DNA from: Sphingopyxis solisilvae
GTDB lineage: Bacteria > Pseudomonadota > Alphaproteobacteria > Sphingomonadales > Sphingomonadaceae
Length of the DNA stretch: 64,000 nt
NCBI RefSeq assembly: GCF_015475875.1
Contig: NZ_JADKYM010000010.1
Coordinates: 1-64,000 of the forward strand
Reading direction: 5' to 3'
The notes under the pieces are model-generated. The model was not told the DNA's origin and made no database searches. It saw nothing but the letters and a program-made list of their open reading frames with translations. Shown one piece after another: positions 49,366 through 57,377 of the stretch. The position numbers were made by a program, and so were the translations under genes. Numbering within the stretch: the stretch's first letter is position 1; every line of letters begins with the position of its first letter.

Positions 49366-49889
49366 CGCGCGACGGGATGATAGCGCGACCCGCCATGTCC
49401 CATCGCGCTTTCATACAGAATGACGTGGGTGAATTCGAACGGCGGAGTGGCGAGATCGCCGTGCTGCGCCAGAAAGGGCGCGACCGGCCCCGCCGAACGG
49501 TTGAGCCGCGCCAGCGTGATATGCGGGACGAAGGCGCGCGTTTCGGACGATACCCCGACGCGCGCGAGCAACTGGTCGACCTTGTGGTGCAACCCGGCCA
49601 GCACCGCCGCCGGTTCGACCCCGGCCCAGACGGTGTGCGGCCATCCTCTTCGCTCGAACATCCCCACCCCGGCGATCCGCGCGGTAATTGGGACGGCGTG
49701 CAGACTGCCCAGCACCGCGGCGACGTCTTCGCCGCGATGGCGATCGACTTCGCCGATGAAGCGCAAGGTCAGGTGCAGCTGGTCGTCATCCTGCCAGCGG
49801 GCCGCCGACAGGCCGTGCATGGCGGTGCGCAGCAGGTTGCGGACGGGGCGCGGCGGGCGCAGCGCGACGAACAGGCGATGGGTGGACAT
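49278..49889 (-). CDS. thpR: RNA 2',3'-cyclic phosphodiesterase
   Basis: 203 residues, start ATG 49889 (MSTHRLFVALRPP). The two H-x-T/S motifs of the 2H phosphoesterase family are HLTLRF (about residue 48) and HITLARL (about 132). It hydrolyses 2',3'-cyclic phosphates on RNA. The usual family length is about 175-180 residues; the last 25 (SATSAAATAPTSSHV...) come from antisense to the tyrosine-phosphatase gene and look like read-through rather than a functional domain. Confidence 0.9.
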   Translation of the reverse strand: MSTHRLFVALRPPRPVRNLLRTAMHGLSAARWQDDDQLHLTLRFIGEVDRHRGEDVAAVLGSLHAVPITARIAGVGMFERRGWPHTVWAGVEPAAVLAGLHHKVDQLLARVGVSSETRAFVPHITLARLNRSAGPVAPFLAQHGDLATPPFEFTHVILYESAMGHGGSRYHPVARYPLDRSATSAAATAPTSSHVAAKPSSSP

Positions 49890-50027
49890 GGCGCGCGCAT
49901 CATAAGCCAAGGGCATCCGGCAACCACCTAAAGTTGAACGATTTCCGGTTTTGCTTGAAAGGCGGCGACAAAATCACGATATTGGCAGCCACGGCCGGTA
50001 TGGGCTGGCCGGTTATGGAGAATGACA

Positions 50028-50756
50028 ATGGCGAATTGGAACGACCCCAATATGGCGGCTTCCGGTTTTGGGGCCGGCGCGAACGCAATGGACCAGGCCG
50101 TCGATGCCGGCCTGCGGTCGTACATGCTGTCGGTTTACAATTATATGGCGTCGGGCGTGTTGCTGACGGGTATCGTCGCGCTGCTCGCCTTCCAGTCGGG
50201 CTTTACCGCGTCGATGATCGGCACCCCGCTGATGTGGGTGGTGATGCTGGCGCCGCTGGCCTTTGTGCTGGTGCTCAGCTTTGGCATCAACAAGCTGTCG
50301 ACGACGGCGGCGCAGGCGCTGTTCTGGGTCTATGCCGCAGTGATGGGTCTATCGATGTCGACGATCTTCATCGCCTTCACCGGCACCTCGATCGCGACGA
50401 CCTTTTTCGCGACGGCCGCGGCGTTTCTGGGTCTCAGCCTTTACGGCTACACGACCAAGAAGGATCTGTCGGGCTTCGGCACCTTTCTGATCATGGGTGT
50501 CGTCGGCATCCTCGTCGCGCTGCTGATCAACATGTTCGTGCAGTCGAGCGCGCTGGCGATGGCGATCAGCGTCATCGGCGTGCTGCTGTTCGCGGGCCTC
50601 ACCGCCTATGACACGCAGAAGATCAAGAGCATGTATTTCTATGTCCGCGGGACCGACTTTGTCGGCAAGTCGGTGGTGATGGGCGCGCTGACGCTCTACC
50701 TCGACTTCGTCAACATGTTCACCTTCCTGCTCAATCTGCTGGGCAGCCGCGAATAA
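50028..50756 (+). CDS. Bax inhibitor-1/YccA family membrane protein
   Basis: 242 residues; ATG 50028 chosen over 50022 because GGAG (50017-50020) is then properly spaced. Seven membrane helices and the family pattern YMASGVLLTGIVALLAF near the start and GLTAYDTQKIKSMY near the end with the conserved Asp. Members are thought to be pH-regulated Ca2+ leak channels or to act with FtsH (YccA). Monocistronic; a terminator follows. Confidence 0.92.
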   Translation: MANWNDPNMAASGFGAGANAMDQAVDAGLRSYMLSVYNYMASGVLLTGIVALLAFQSGFTASMIGTPLMWVVMLAPLAFVLVLSFGINKLSTTAAQALFWVYAAVMGLSMSTIFIAFTGTSIATTFFATAAAFLGLSLYGYTTKKDLSGFGTFLIMGVVGILVALLINMFVQSSALAMAISVIGVLLFAGLTAYDTQKIKSMYFYVRGTDFVGKSVVMGALTLYLDFVNMFTFLLNLLGSRE

Positions 50757-50782
50757 GCGGACGGACATCGAAGGAAAAACGG

Positions 50783-50813
50783 GAGCCCGGCGGAGCGATT
50801 CGCCGGGCTCTTT
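50783..50813 (+). terminator. Terminator after Bax inhibitor gene
   Basis: GAGCCCGGCG (50783-50792) and CGCCGGGCTC (50801-50810), perfect 10-bp stem with an 8-base loop, followed by TTTCTTT. Confidence 0.9.
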
Positions 50814-50832
50814 CTTTGCGAGGGGGATGAGG

Positions 50833-51729
50833 ATGAAACGGATTTGGGGCGCGGTCGGCACCGCGATGCTGCTGACCGCGATGCCGGGTACCGCAAAGGC
50901 TAGCGATACTTGCACGGTTGCGCGGCCCGCCGATGGCGACCTCAAGGCCTTTGCCGGTAGCTATTTTGTAGCGGCGGATGAGGCCGCGATCGACGCGCTG
51001 ATCGCCTGTCTGGGCGATCCCGACCCCGCGATCCGTGACGATTTCGCCTTCGCGCTGTGGACACAGGGACTGCGCGGCAAGCATCTGAAGCCCGACGGCC
51101 TCCGCCATGCGATGCAGCGGTTGACGACGATTCTCGCCGCGCCCGATGACGCAGCGGGCTTCCGTCGTCCGTTCGCGGTGCTGGCCCTGTCGGAAGTCGC
51201 GCGCGCTGACCGCGTCGAGCCCTTTCTGACCGACGCCGAATTGCATGCGCTCGCCGAAACTGGCGCGAACTATTTGCGCGGCGTCACCGACTATCGCGGC
51301 TTCATCGCAGGCGAGGGCTGGCGGCACGGCGTCGCGCACGGCGCCGACCTGTTGATGCAACTCGCGCTCAACCCGCGGCTGACACGTGCCGATGCCGACC
51401 TGCTGCTCGGCGCGGTCGCCGCGCAGGTCGCGCCCGCGGGATCGCACGCCTATGTCCATGGCGAGGCGCGGCGGCTGGCGCGGCCGCTGCTGTTTCTGGC
51501 GAAGCGCAGTGACATCGACGATGCGGCGTGGGCAGGGTGGTTTCAAACGCTGCAGCCAGGCGATGCGCCGCGCTGGAAAGCGGCGCATAACAGCGCGGAA
51601 GGACTGGCGGCGCACCACAACATCACGGCTTTCGCCGACGCGGTCTATGTCGCGGCGAGCGAATCGCAGGACCCGCAGGTGCGACGGCTGGCGCCGCTGG
51701 CTGCGGGATTGCTGAAGGCGCTGCCTTAG
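50833..51729 (+). CDS. DUF2785 family exported protein
   Basis: 298 residues from ATG 50833, with GAGGGGG upstream (50827 is too close to it). Signal peptide to about AMPGTAKAS. The rest is all-helical, HEAT-like, with signatures of DUF2785: DPAIRDDFAFALWTQGL, RRPFAVLALSEVARAD, and GWRHGVAHGADLLMQLA. Function unknown. Confidence 0.8.
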   Translation: MKRIWGAVGTAMLLTAMPGTAKASDTCTVARPADGDLKAFAGSYFVAADEAAIDALIACLGDPDPAIRDDFAFALWTQGLRGKHLKPDGLRHAMQRLTTILAAPDDAAGFRRPFAVLALSEVARADRVEPFLTDAELHALAETGANYLRGVTDYRGFIAGEGWRHGVAHGADLLMQLALNPRLTRADADLLLGAVAAQVAPAGSHAYVHGEARRLARPLLFLAKRSDIDDAAWAGWFQTLQPGDAPRWKAAHNSAEGLAAHHNITAFADAVYVAASESQDPQVRRLAPLAAGLLKALP

Positions 51730-51782
51730 CTCACGCAATCGAGCTTTCCATGCCTCGCAATGACGAACCAGAAAGACCGGCC

Positions 51783-52418
51783 CTAAGCCGGATTCGCCGC
51801 CTGCATCTCGGCGATCAGCGCATTGTCGATTTCCTTCGCGCGCTTGTACGCCGCGCGCTCGCGCAAGGGCGCGACATAGGCTTCGAACGCGGGTCGGCTT
51901 GGGATGGTGCCGAATTGCAGCCCCCAGTCGATCTGGCTCCCGACATAGACGTCGGCGGCGCTGAAGCGGTCGTTGGCCACATATTCCTTGCCCGCCACCG
52001 CACTTTCCAGCGCGTCGAGCGCCATCTCAAGCGAGCCGAACCCCGCCATTTGCTGCTGCTCGCCCTCGGGCTCCAGCCCGAAATGCTTCGATGTGATCGC
52101 CTGCTCGACCGGCCCTGCGGTGAAGAACAGCCAGCGATAATAATCGGCGCGGTCGGCGGGGGCGGGCGCCAGCCCGGCATCGGGGAAGGCATCGGCCAGA
52201 TAGGCGCAGATCGCGGCGCATTCGGTCACCACCTTGCCGTCATGGACGATCGCAGGCACCTTGCCCATCGGATTGACCGCCAGATAGGCGGCGTCCTTCA
52301 TCGTCGTGCCATAATCGAGGATGCGCGGTTCATACGGCGCGCCGACCTCCTCCAGCATCCAGCGGACGATCTGCCCGCGCGACATCGGGTTGGTATAGAA
52401 AATCAGTTCGTCGGCCAT
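51783..52418 (-). CDS. Glutathione S-transferase family protein
   Basis: 211 residues. N-terminal thioredoxin fold with FYTNPMSRGQIVRWMLEE, the cis-Pro/GSH site GKVPAIVHDG and TECAAICAYLAD; C-terminal helical domain (FSAADVYVGSQIDWG). Such proteins conjugate or reduce electrophiles; substrate unknown. SD GAGGGAGAG upstream of the ATG. Divergent from the CinA-like gene. Confidence 0.92.
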   Translation of the reverse strand: MADELIFYTNPMSRGQIVRWMLEEVGAPYEPRILDYGTTMKDAAYLAVNPMGKVPAIVHDGKVVTECAAICAYLADAFPDAGLAPAPADRADYYRWLFFTAGPVEQAITSKHFGLEPEGEQQQMAGFGSLEMALDALESAVAGKEYVANDRFSAADVYVGSQIDWGLQFGTIPSRPAFEAYVAPLRERAAYKRAKEIDNALIAEMQAANPA

Positions 52419-52522
52419 CGGGGCTCTCCCTCATGTATTGCGAGTCGAACATGAACATAACAGGAACAAAGATGCAGGTCCACCGCACTTGTTTTGTCAC
52501 CGCGTCCGGCTAAGGCAAAGCG

Positions 52523-53284
52523 ATGAGCGACGAACGCATCTGGACCGCCGCCGTGCTGGTGATCGGCGACGAGATTCTCTCGGGCCGCACCCAGGACAAG
52601 AATATCGCGCAGATCGCGACCTGGCTCGATGCCCAAGGCATCCGCCTGCGCGAAGTGCGCGTCGTCCCCGATGTCGAGGACGAGATCGTCGACGCGCTGA
52701 ATGCGGTGCGCGCGCGTTACGATTATGTTTTCACGACCGGCGGCATCGGCCCGACCCACGACGACATCACCGTCGATGCGGTGGCGAAGGCGCTGGGCGT
52801 CGGGGTGATCATCCATCCCGACGCGCGCGCGATCCTCGAGCGCTATTATGGCGGGCGCGGGCTGGACCTGACCGAGGCGCGGCTGCGCATGGCGCGCACC
52901 CCTGACGGCGCCGAGCTGATCCCCAACCGCATGTCGGGGGCGCCGGGCATCCGCATCGGCAATCTGTTCGTGATGGCGGGGGTGCCGCATATCACCGCGG
53001 GGATGCTCGACGCGCTGACCGGCCAGTTGGAGGGCGGCGCGCCGCTGGTTGCGCACACCATCGGCGCCTGGTCGCCGGAAAGCGAGGTCGCCGACCTGCT
53101 CCGCCAGGGCGAAAAACAATATCCCGGCGTCGTGATCGGCAGCTATCCCTTTTTCCGCGATGGAAAGGTTGGCGCCAATTTCGTGATCCGATCGACGTCG
53201 GCCGCCGATGTCGCCGCCTGCGTCGCGATGCTGACCGCGGGGCTGGAAGCCGCGGGTTATGCGGCGACCGACGGCGGCATCTGA
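52523..53284 (+). CDS. CinA-like molybdopterin-binding (competence/damage-inducible) domain protein
   Basis: 253 residues, the length of the single-domain form. MoCF-type signatures: VLVIGDEILSGRTQDKNI (residues 12-29), VFTTGGIGPTHDDITV, and VMAGVPHITAGML. It lacks the C-terminal nicotinamide-nucleotide amidase (PncC) domain of full CinA. Role likely in ADP-ribose/NMN or cofactor metabolism by family analogy. Its 3' end overlaps the convergent MFS gene by 28 bases. Confidence 0.9.
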   Translation: MSDERIWTAAVLVIGDEILSGRTQDKNIAQIATWLDAQGIRLREVRVVPDVEDEIVDALNAVRARYDYVFTTGGIGPTHDDITVDAVAKALGVGVIIHPDARAILERYYGGRGLDLTEARLRMARTPDGAELIPNRMSGAPGIRIGNLFVMAGVPHITAGMLDALTGQLEGGAPLVAHTIGAWSPESEVADLLRQGEKQYPGVVIGSYPFFRDGKVGANFVIRSTSAADVAACVAMLTAGLEAAGYAATDGGI

Positions 53285-54507
53285 TCGCCCGCATCGTCGC
53301 TGGTCCGCGTCACCCGCGGCAGGCGGCGCAGCATCGCCACCGCGAGCAGGCCGAAGATCGCCGACACGATGAACGCCGCGCCCGGGAAATGCAGCGGGGC
53401 GGTGTCGGCGGTGAAATAGGCCATGGTGCCGGTTAGCAGGATCGGCGCGGCAAGCTGGCCCAGTCCCATCGCCATCGCCGAAATCCCCTGAACCTCGCCC
53501 TGCGTGTCGGCGGTGGCGCGGCGCGACATCAGCGCGTTCAGCGACGGCTGCACCGGTGCCTGCAACGCGATCGGCAGCAACAGCAGGAACGCGCCCCAGG
53601 TCGAGGTGACAAAGGCATAGCCGATATAATTGGCGACCGCGATCAGGATGCCGATCGTCGCGGCGTCGCGCTCGCCAAAGCGCGCGACCATCGGCCCGAC
53701 GACAAAGGTCTGGCCGAGCGCGATCATCACCCCGACCGCGGCCAGGCTGGCGCCGATCATCCCCGGCGTCCAGCCGAGTTGCGCGATGCAGTAAAAGCTC
53801 CACGTCATCGGATAGACCAGGCTGGCAATCTGCCACAAAGTCAGCACGCTCGCGACCCCGCCCATGCCGGGCAGGCCGCGCATCGTCTGGAGCGCGCCGA
53901 GCGGATTGGCGCGGCGCCAGCTGAAGGCGCGGCGGCGCTCGGGCGGCAAGGTCTCGGGGAAGATGAACAGGCCATAGAGCATGTTCGCGGCGGCGAGGAT
54001 GGCGGCGGCGACAAATGGCGCGCGCGGACCGATCTCGCCAAGGAAGCCCCCGATCGCGGGACCGGCGACAAAGCCGATCCCGAACGCCGCACCGACAAAA
54101 CCGAAATTGCGCGCGCGCTCCTCGGGCTTGGTGATGTCGGCGATGGCGGCCTGCGCCGCCGCATAGCTGCCGCCAAATACTCCGGACAGGGCGCGCGCAA
54201 TGAATAGCCAGGGCAGCGTCTGAACAATCGTCAGCAGCGCATAATCGATCGCCAGCCCGCCCAGCGACAGCAGCAGCACGCGCCGCCGCCCGAAGCGGTC
54301 GGACAGGTTGCCGAGCACCGGGGACGCCAGGAACGTCGCCACCGCCATCACCAGCCCGATCCACGCGCCGACCTCGATCGCGTGCGGCAGATCGATGCGC
54401 CCGACCTCCATCACCAGCTGCGGCAACACCGGCATGATGATGCCGAAGCCGACCGCGTCGATAAAGATCGTTGCAACGATGAAGGGGATGGTCCGCCCCG
54501 GCGTCAC
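53257..54507 (-). CDS. MFS transporter, TCR/Tet-type drug efflux family
   Basis: 416 residues from GTG 54507. Twelve helices; typical TetA-like pattern: [19 protein letters not shown], the loop 2-3 motif [17 protein letters not shown], and [19 protein letters not shown] in helix 5. Substrate unknown; related proteins export tetracycline and other drugs, but this core-genome position suggests housekeeping efflux. Confidence 0.9.
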   Translation of the reverse strand: MTPGRTIPFIVATIFIDAVGFGIIMPVLPQLVMEVGRIDLPHAIEVGAWIGLVMAVATFLASPVLGNLSDRFGRRRVLLLSLGGLAIDYALLTIVQTLPWLFIARALSGVFGGSYAAAQAAIADITKPEERARNFGFVGAAFGIGFVAGPAIGGFLGEIGPRAPFVAAAILAAANMLYGLFIFPETLPPERRRAFSWRRANPLGALQTMRGLPGMGGVASVLTLWQIASLVYPMTWSFYCIAQLGWTPGMIGASLAAVGVMIALGQTFVVGPMVARFGERDAATIGILIAVANYIGYAFVTSTWGAFLLLLPIALQAPVQPSLNALMSRRATADTQGEVQGISAMAMGLGQLAAPILLTGTMAYFTADTAPLHFPGAAFIVSAIFGLLAVAMLRRLPRVTRTSDDAGDQMPPSVAA

Positions 54508-54567
54508 TTGTGCTTTTTCCCTGACAGGTTTAGCGGCACCGAACCCTCCCTCATGCGTTGGCGATAG

Positions 54568-55356
54568 ATGAAACTCGCGATCCGCGCCTCCCTAAAATAT
54601 CGCCTGCCCCAACCGGTCGACCTGATGCTCCAGATCGAGGCGGCGAACGGCCATGGCCAGCGCGTGCTCGATGCCGCGCTCGACCTTGGCGCGCCCGACG
54701 ATATCGTCCGCACCCCGTCGGCCGCCGGGATCTGCGATCCGGTGTGGCTGCGCACCGAGGGCGAGCTGGTCGCCGACTATCGCGCCCGCGTCGCGATCGA
54801 CCGCCCTGATCCCGATCTGGCGACGCTCGCCGCGGTGCCGCTCCACCGCCTGCCCGCCGACGCCGTCCCCTATCTCAACGAATCGCGCTATTGCCCGTCG
54901 AACAAGTTTCACGCCTTTGTCGAACGCCGCTTCGGCGACCATGAAGGCGGCGCCAAGGTCGCGCGGATGCGCGACTGGATCGAAAGCCGCTTCACCTATG
55001 TCGCGGGGTCCAGCGACGCCGAAACCGGCGCGCTCGACAGCTTTGTCGAACGGCGCGGGGTGTGCCGCGACTATGCGCATGTGATGATCGCGCTGGCGCG
55101 CGCCGCGCAGATCCCGGCGCGGATGGCCAGCGTCTATGCGCTGGGGGTCGATCCGCAGGATTTCCACGCCGTCGCCGAAGTGTTCCTCGACGGCGACTGG
55201 CACCCCGTCGACGCGACCGGCATGGCGCGCGCATCGGCGATGGCGCGCATCTGCGTCGGCCGCGACGCCGCCGACATCAGCTTCCTGACCGCCTATGGCG
55301 CGATCGAACTGGTCGACCAGTCGGTGACGGTTGCCGAGGCGGTCGAGGCGGAATAG
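54568..55356 (+). CDS. Transglutaminase-like cysteine protease family protein
   Basis: 262 residues. Catalytic triad visible: Cys in FVERRGVCRDYAHVM (about residue 169), His in DFHAVAEVFLDGDW (about 205), Asp in WHPVDATG (about 216). An N-terminal beta domain (YRLPQPVDLMLQIEA) precedes it. Cytoplasmic by lack of a signal. Such proteins may be proteases or amidases. No good SD is visible; it is divergent from the MFS gene, and its 3' side borders the repeat region. Confidence 0.88.
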   Translation: MKLAIRASLKYRLPQPVDLMLQIEAANGHGQRVLDAALDLGAPDDIVRTPSAAGICDPVWLRTEGELVADYRARVAIDRPDPDLATLAAVPLHRLPADAVPYLNESRYCPSNKFHAFVERRFGDHEGGAKVARMRDWIESRFTYVAGSSDAETGALDSFVERRGVCRDYAHVMIALARAAQIPARMASVYALGVDPQDFHAVAEVFLDGDWHPVDATGMARASAMARICVGRDAADISFLTAYGAIELVDQSVTVAEAVEAE

Positions 55357-55374
55357 GCGGCGCGGGGGCAGGGG

Positions 55375-55512
55375 TTACGACAGCAACGTCGCTGCGGGGC
55401 GATGACGGAGGGCGTCATCGCCGTCCTCGAAAAACGTCCGCTCGCGCCGGTTGCTGCGCTGGGTCACATGATGCGGAATGCCGGGCAAAACCATGCGGGG
55501 GAGGCGAGCCAT
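55375..55512 (-). pseudogene. Truncated REP-associated tyrosine transposase (relic 1)
   Basis: The minus strand reads MARLPRMVLPGIPHHVTQ-SNRRERTFFEDGDD, then loses homology and stops after 45 residues. This is the N-terminus of a RAYT related to the full-length copy at 56210-56874, but a different variant (MVLPG, HHVTQ). Its upstream side leads into the same right-end sequence (GTTTGGGGGTTAAG...) as the full element, so it is a 5'-gene relic of such an element whose remainder was lost. Confidence 0.75.
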
Positions 55513-55529
55513 GGCGCGAGGCTATGGAA

Positions 55530-55561
55530 GTTTGGGGGTTAAGTAAACTGTCACCGTAATT
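55530..55561 (-). repeat. TTACGGTGACAG-type repeat, right end of relic element
   Basis: The 32-base sequence GTTTGGGGGTTAAGTAAACT... is identical in layout to the right end of the full element at 56892-56923. The repeat core (complement of TTACGGTGACAG) faces the toxin-tail/immunity segment that begins at 55562. Confidence 0.8.
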
Positions 55562-55665
55562 CCAAGGCAGGGACAACAGGATACTTTGACGCTGCCAACA
55601 AAGTGCAGGTAATTGTCGACTCCAGCACCGGCAAAGTTATTACCGTAATCCGAGGAAAACCGTGA
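55543..55665 (+). pseudogene. Truncated toxin-like C-terminal tail
   Basis: An open frame without start, directly after the repeat, reading SKAGTTGYFDAANKVQVIVD then SSTGKVITVIRGKP and TGA at 55663-55665. The GYFD...VxVIVDSxTGKVITVI ending resembles C-terminal strands of polymorphic-toxin nuclease domains (BECR/RelE-like), by pattern only. The TGA overlaps the next ATG (TGATG), the layout of toxin-immunity pairs. The repeat insertion seems to have cut off the rest of the toxin. Confidence 0.5.
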
Positions 55666-55955
55666 TGCAGACCCCCGACATTGTAGCTGAAAGACAGCGC
55701 ATCATTCGCGAGGCGCTTCGCACCGAGTGGGACCCGATTGGCGTAGGTCATGTTCCCGAAGCTCACGACGAATACGATTCTTACGCTCCGTTGATCTATA
55801 ATCTGGTGGTTGGGGACAAGCGCCGCGACGAAATCGTCGATTACCTCTGGTGGCTCGAAACCGAGCAGATCGGAATGCCGGGAGATCGGGAAGGTGTGGA
55901 GCGATTTGCGGATCGACTGGTGGGTCTTCGGGCTGATTTTGCGAAGGCAAGATAA
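55665..55955 (+). CDS. Small putative immunity protein (DUF1871-like)
   Basis: 96 residues, ATG 55665 chosen for the TGATG overlap with the toxin-like tail and GAGG 9 bases upstream (GTG 55662 is an alternative). The segment EWDPIGVGHVPEAHDEYDSY, then LIYNLVVGDKRRDEIVDYLW and LETEQIGMPGDREG matches a small helical family (DUF1871-like) often next to toxin tails. Lower GC than neighbouring genes. Function as antitoxin/immunity is inferred from context. Confidence 0.55.
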   Translation: MQTPDIVAERQRIIREALRTEWDPIGVGHVPEAHDEYDSYAPLIYNLVVGDKRRDEIVDYLWWLETEQIGMPGDREGVERFADRLVGLRADFAKAR

Positions 55956-55963
55956 AAGCAGGG

Positions 55964-56090
55964 AATTACGGTGACAGGTGCAATAACCCCTACAATTACC
56001 TACAATTACGCCTTACGGTGACAGGTGGCCTTACGGTGACAGGTGCGTTATCCCCGGCCCCGGCCTTACGGTGACAGGTGCGTTATCCCC
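55964..56090 (+). repeat. Cluster of TTACGGTGACAG repeats
   Basis: Four copies in the same orientation: 55964-55990, a truncated one at 56013-56028, and two identical 25-base units at 56031-56055 and 56066-56090, of the form TTACGGTGACAGGTGCGTTA followed by TCCCC. Between the first and second lie short fragments (ACAATTACC, ACAATTACG) of the same motif. Spacing is irregular. Confidence 0.85.
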
Positions 56091-56129
56091 GAAATTGCAC
56101 GAGCTGCGGCTCCCTGCTATCGACAGGAC

Positions 56130-56164
56130 ATGGCCCGCCTCCCCCGCATGGTTTTGCCCGGAAT
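56130..56164 (+). pseudogene. RAYT N-terminal fragment (relic 2)
   Basis: ATGGCCCGCCTCCCCCGCAT encodes MARLPRMVLPG, matching the start of relic 1 more closely than the full copy, but on the plus strand; it joins the repeat at 56162 directly. It shows a second related element once lay here and was rearranged. Confidence 0.7.
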
Positions 56165-56215
56165 TACGGCGACAGTTTACTTAAATTACGGTGACAGTTT
56201 ACTTAACCCCTAAAC
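56164..56215 (+). repeat. Two tandem repeats, the second being the left terminal inverted repeat of the RAYT element
   Basis: TTACGGCGACAGTTTACTTAA (56164-56184) is followed at once by a second copy starting AATTACGGTGACAG at 56184, which continues through ACTTAACCCCTAAAC to 56215. The second copy is the left arm, matching the right arm (56892-56923, inverted) at 31 of 32 positions. The transposase stop codon lies within it. Confidence 0.85.
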
Positions 56216-56874
56216 TCCCATTTCCTTTGGGCCGCGCTTTTTTGGCTTCAGCGCCAGTCCGGTCTTGGCCTCCATATCGTCCAGCCATTGGGGCGACCCG
56301 ACGGGGCGTCCGACGCTTTCGGCCTTGCGCAGCGCGGCATAGGTAAAGGCCTCGTCGAACGCCTCGTCGAGGAAGGCGGTGAAGTCGCCCACGCGGTCGA
56401 GCGCCGGTGCGACAGTGACCACGCCGTCATCTTCCGCGTTGCACAGCGCGCGGGTGCTCGACCATTTCCAGTCGGTCGCCCGCCTGACCAGCCGCGCGCG
56501 GACGGGGTTGAGCGCGACATAGCGAAAGGCGGCGACCAGATGGGCCTCGTCCATCGCGACCGAGCGAACCGCCCTTGCCACAGGTGGCCCGTCGTGCGCA
56601 TCCGCGCGTTGATAAAGCCGGTATAGCGCCGGTGCAGATCGCCAAAGGTCCGGCGAAGCCCGTCCGCATCGCCCGGTACCAGGATGATATGGACATGGTT
56701 GGGCATCAGGCAATAGGACCAGATCTCGGTCTGCGCCCGCCGCGCCGCCTCGGCGAGGAGATCAAGATAGACCTCGTAGTCGCCGTCCTCGAAGAAGGTC
56801 CGCTCGCGCCGGTTGCCGCGCTGGGTAATATGGTGCGGAATGCCAGGGAGGACGAAGCGCGGAAGGCGGGCCAT
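56210..56874 (-). pseudogene. REP-associated tyrosine transposase (RAYT, IS200/IS605 Y1 type), frameshifted
   Basis: The N-terminal frame (from ATG 56874) gives MARLPRFVLPGIPHHITQRG, then SYCLMPNHVHIILVPGD with the HxH (HUH) metal motif and RRYTGFINARMRTTGHLWQGRF. The C-terminal half continues in another frame (SVAMDEAHLVAAFRYVALNPVRARLVRRA). One base appears missing near 56561-56570, where GGC would restore the frame (RF-G-SVAMD). So the gene is a single-frameshift pseudogene or a sequencing error. RAYTs mobilise flanking REP-type repeats. It sits inside 32-bp terminal inverted repeats, and its stop lies in the left one. Confidence 0.85.
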
Positions 56875-56891
56875 GCTGAGACGCTATGTAA

Positions 56892-56992
56892 GTTTGGGGG
56901 TTAAGTAAACTGTCACCGTAATTACACCGTAATTAAAGTAAACTGTCACCGTAATTAATTCAATTCCGTAATTCTAAACTGTCACCGTAATT
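56892..56992 (-). repeat. Right terminal inverted repeat and two further repeat copies
   Basis: The right arm (56892-56923) is followed by two shorter copies in the same orientation, 56935-56956 and 56975-56992, each ending ACTGTCACCGTAATT. The last copy points at the SUKH-like gene, whose stop is 7 bases away. Confidence 0.85.
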
Positions 56993-56998
56993 CGTTGA

Positions 56999-57355
56999 TT
57001 AGCGCCGGGCATCCAAAAGGGCAGCGTCCATCCAGTTATCGAAATCTCTATATGAATAAGCGCGCCCGGATTCATCGAGAACGAGCATTAAGACATTTGG
57101 GTTTCCACTGTGATCGTCGCCATCGAAACAAGCAATATCTCCTCGTCCGTCGTCCACCTTGGCGAACGGTATTAGGTTCCGTCCGTCATGCTCTCGAATG
57201 CTATAAAATAGGTCTCCTGCCTCCGACGCAGCGTCTACAAACCACCAAGGCGCGATCTGCGGATAACTGCCCGATTCAGCCATGAAACGAAATTTCTCCG
57301 GGTATTTGAAGCCCGGTGGCAGAAGCGTATCCTTGTAAAGCTCGAACGTCGTCAT
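56999..57355 (-). CDS. SUKH/SMI1-KNR4-like immunity protein
   Basis: 118 residues. The core IAPWWFVDAASEAGDLFYSI, then GRNLIPFAKVDDGRGDIACF and DGDDHSGNPNVLML matches SUKH-superfamily immunity proteins (FAKxDDxxDIACFD). The C-terminus has YSYRDFDNWMDAAL. Such proteins block diverse toxin domains. Visibly lower GC than the chromosome. The gene is bracketed by repeats 7 bases beyond its stop and 22 bases upstream of its start, leaving no room for an independent promoter outside the repeat. GAGAG lies five bases before the ATG. Confidence 0.72.
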   Translation of the reverse strand: MTTFELYKDTLLPPGFKYPEKFRFMAESGSYPQIAPWWFVDAASEAGDLFYSIREHDGRNLIPFAKVDDGRGDIACFDGDDHSGNPNVLMLVLDESGRAYSYRDFDNWMDAALLDARR

Positions 57356-57377
57356 GTGTCTCTCACTTCACTACCGG

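Noticed and set aside
49921..50027. Rightward open frame through the start of the Bax-inhibitor gene
   Set aside because: It is out of frame with the clear membrane protein and has no SD or domain.
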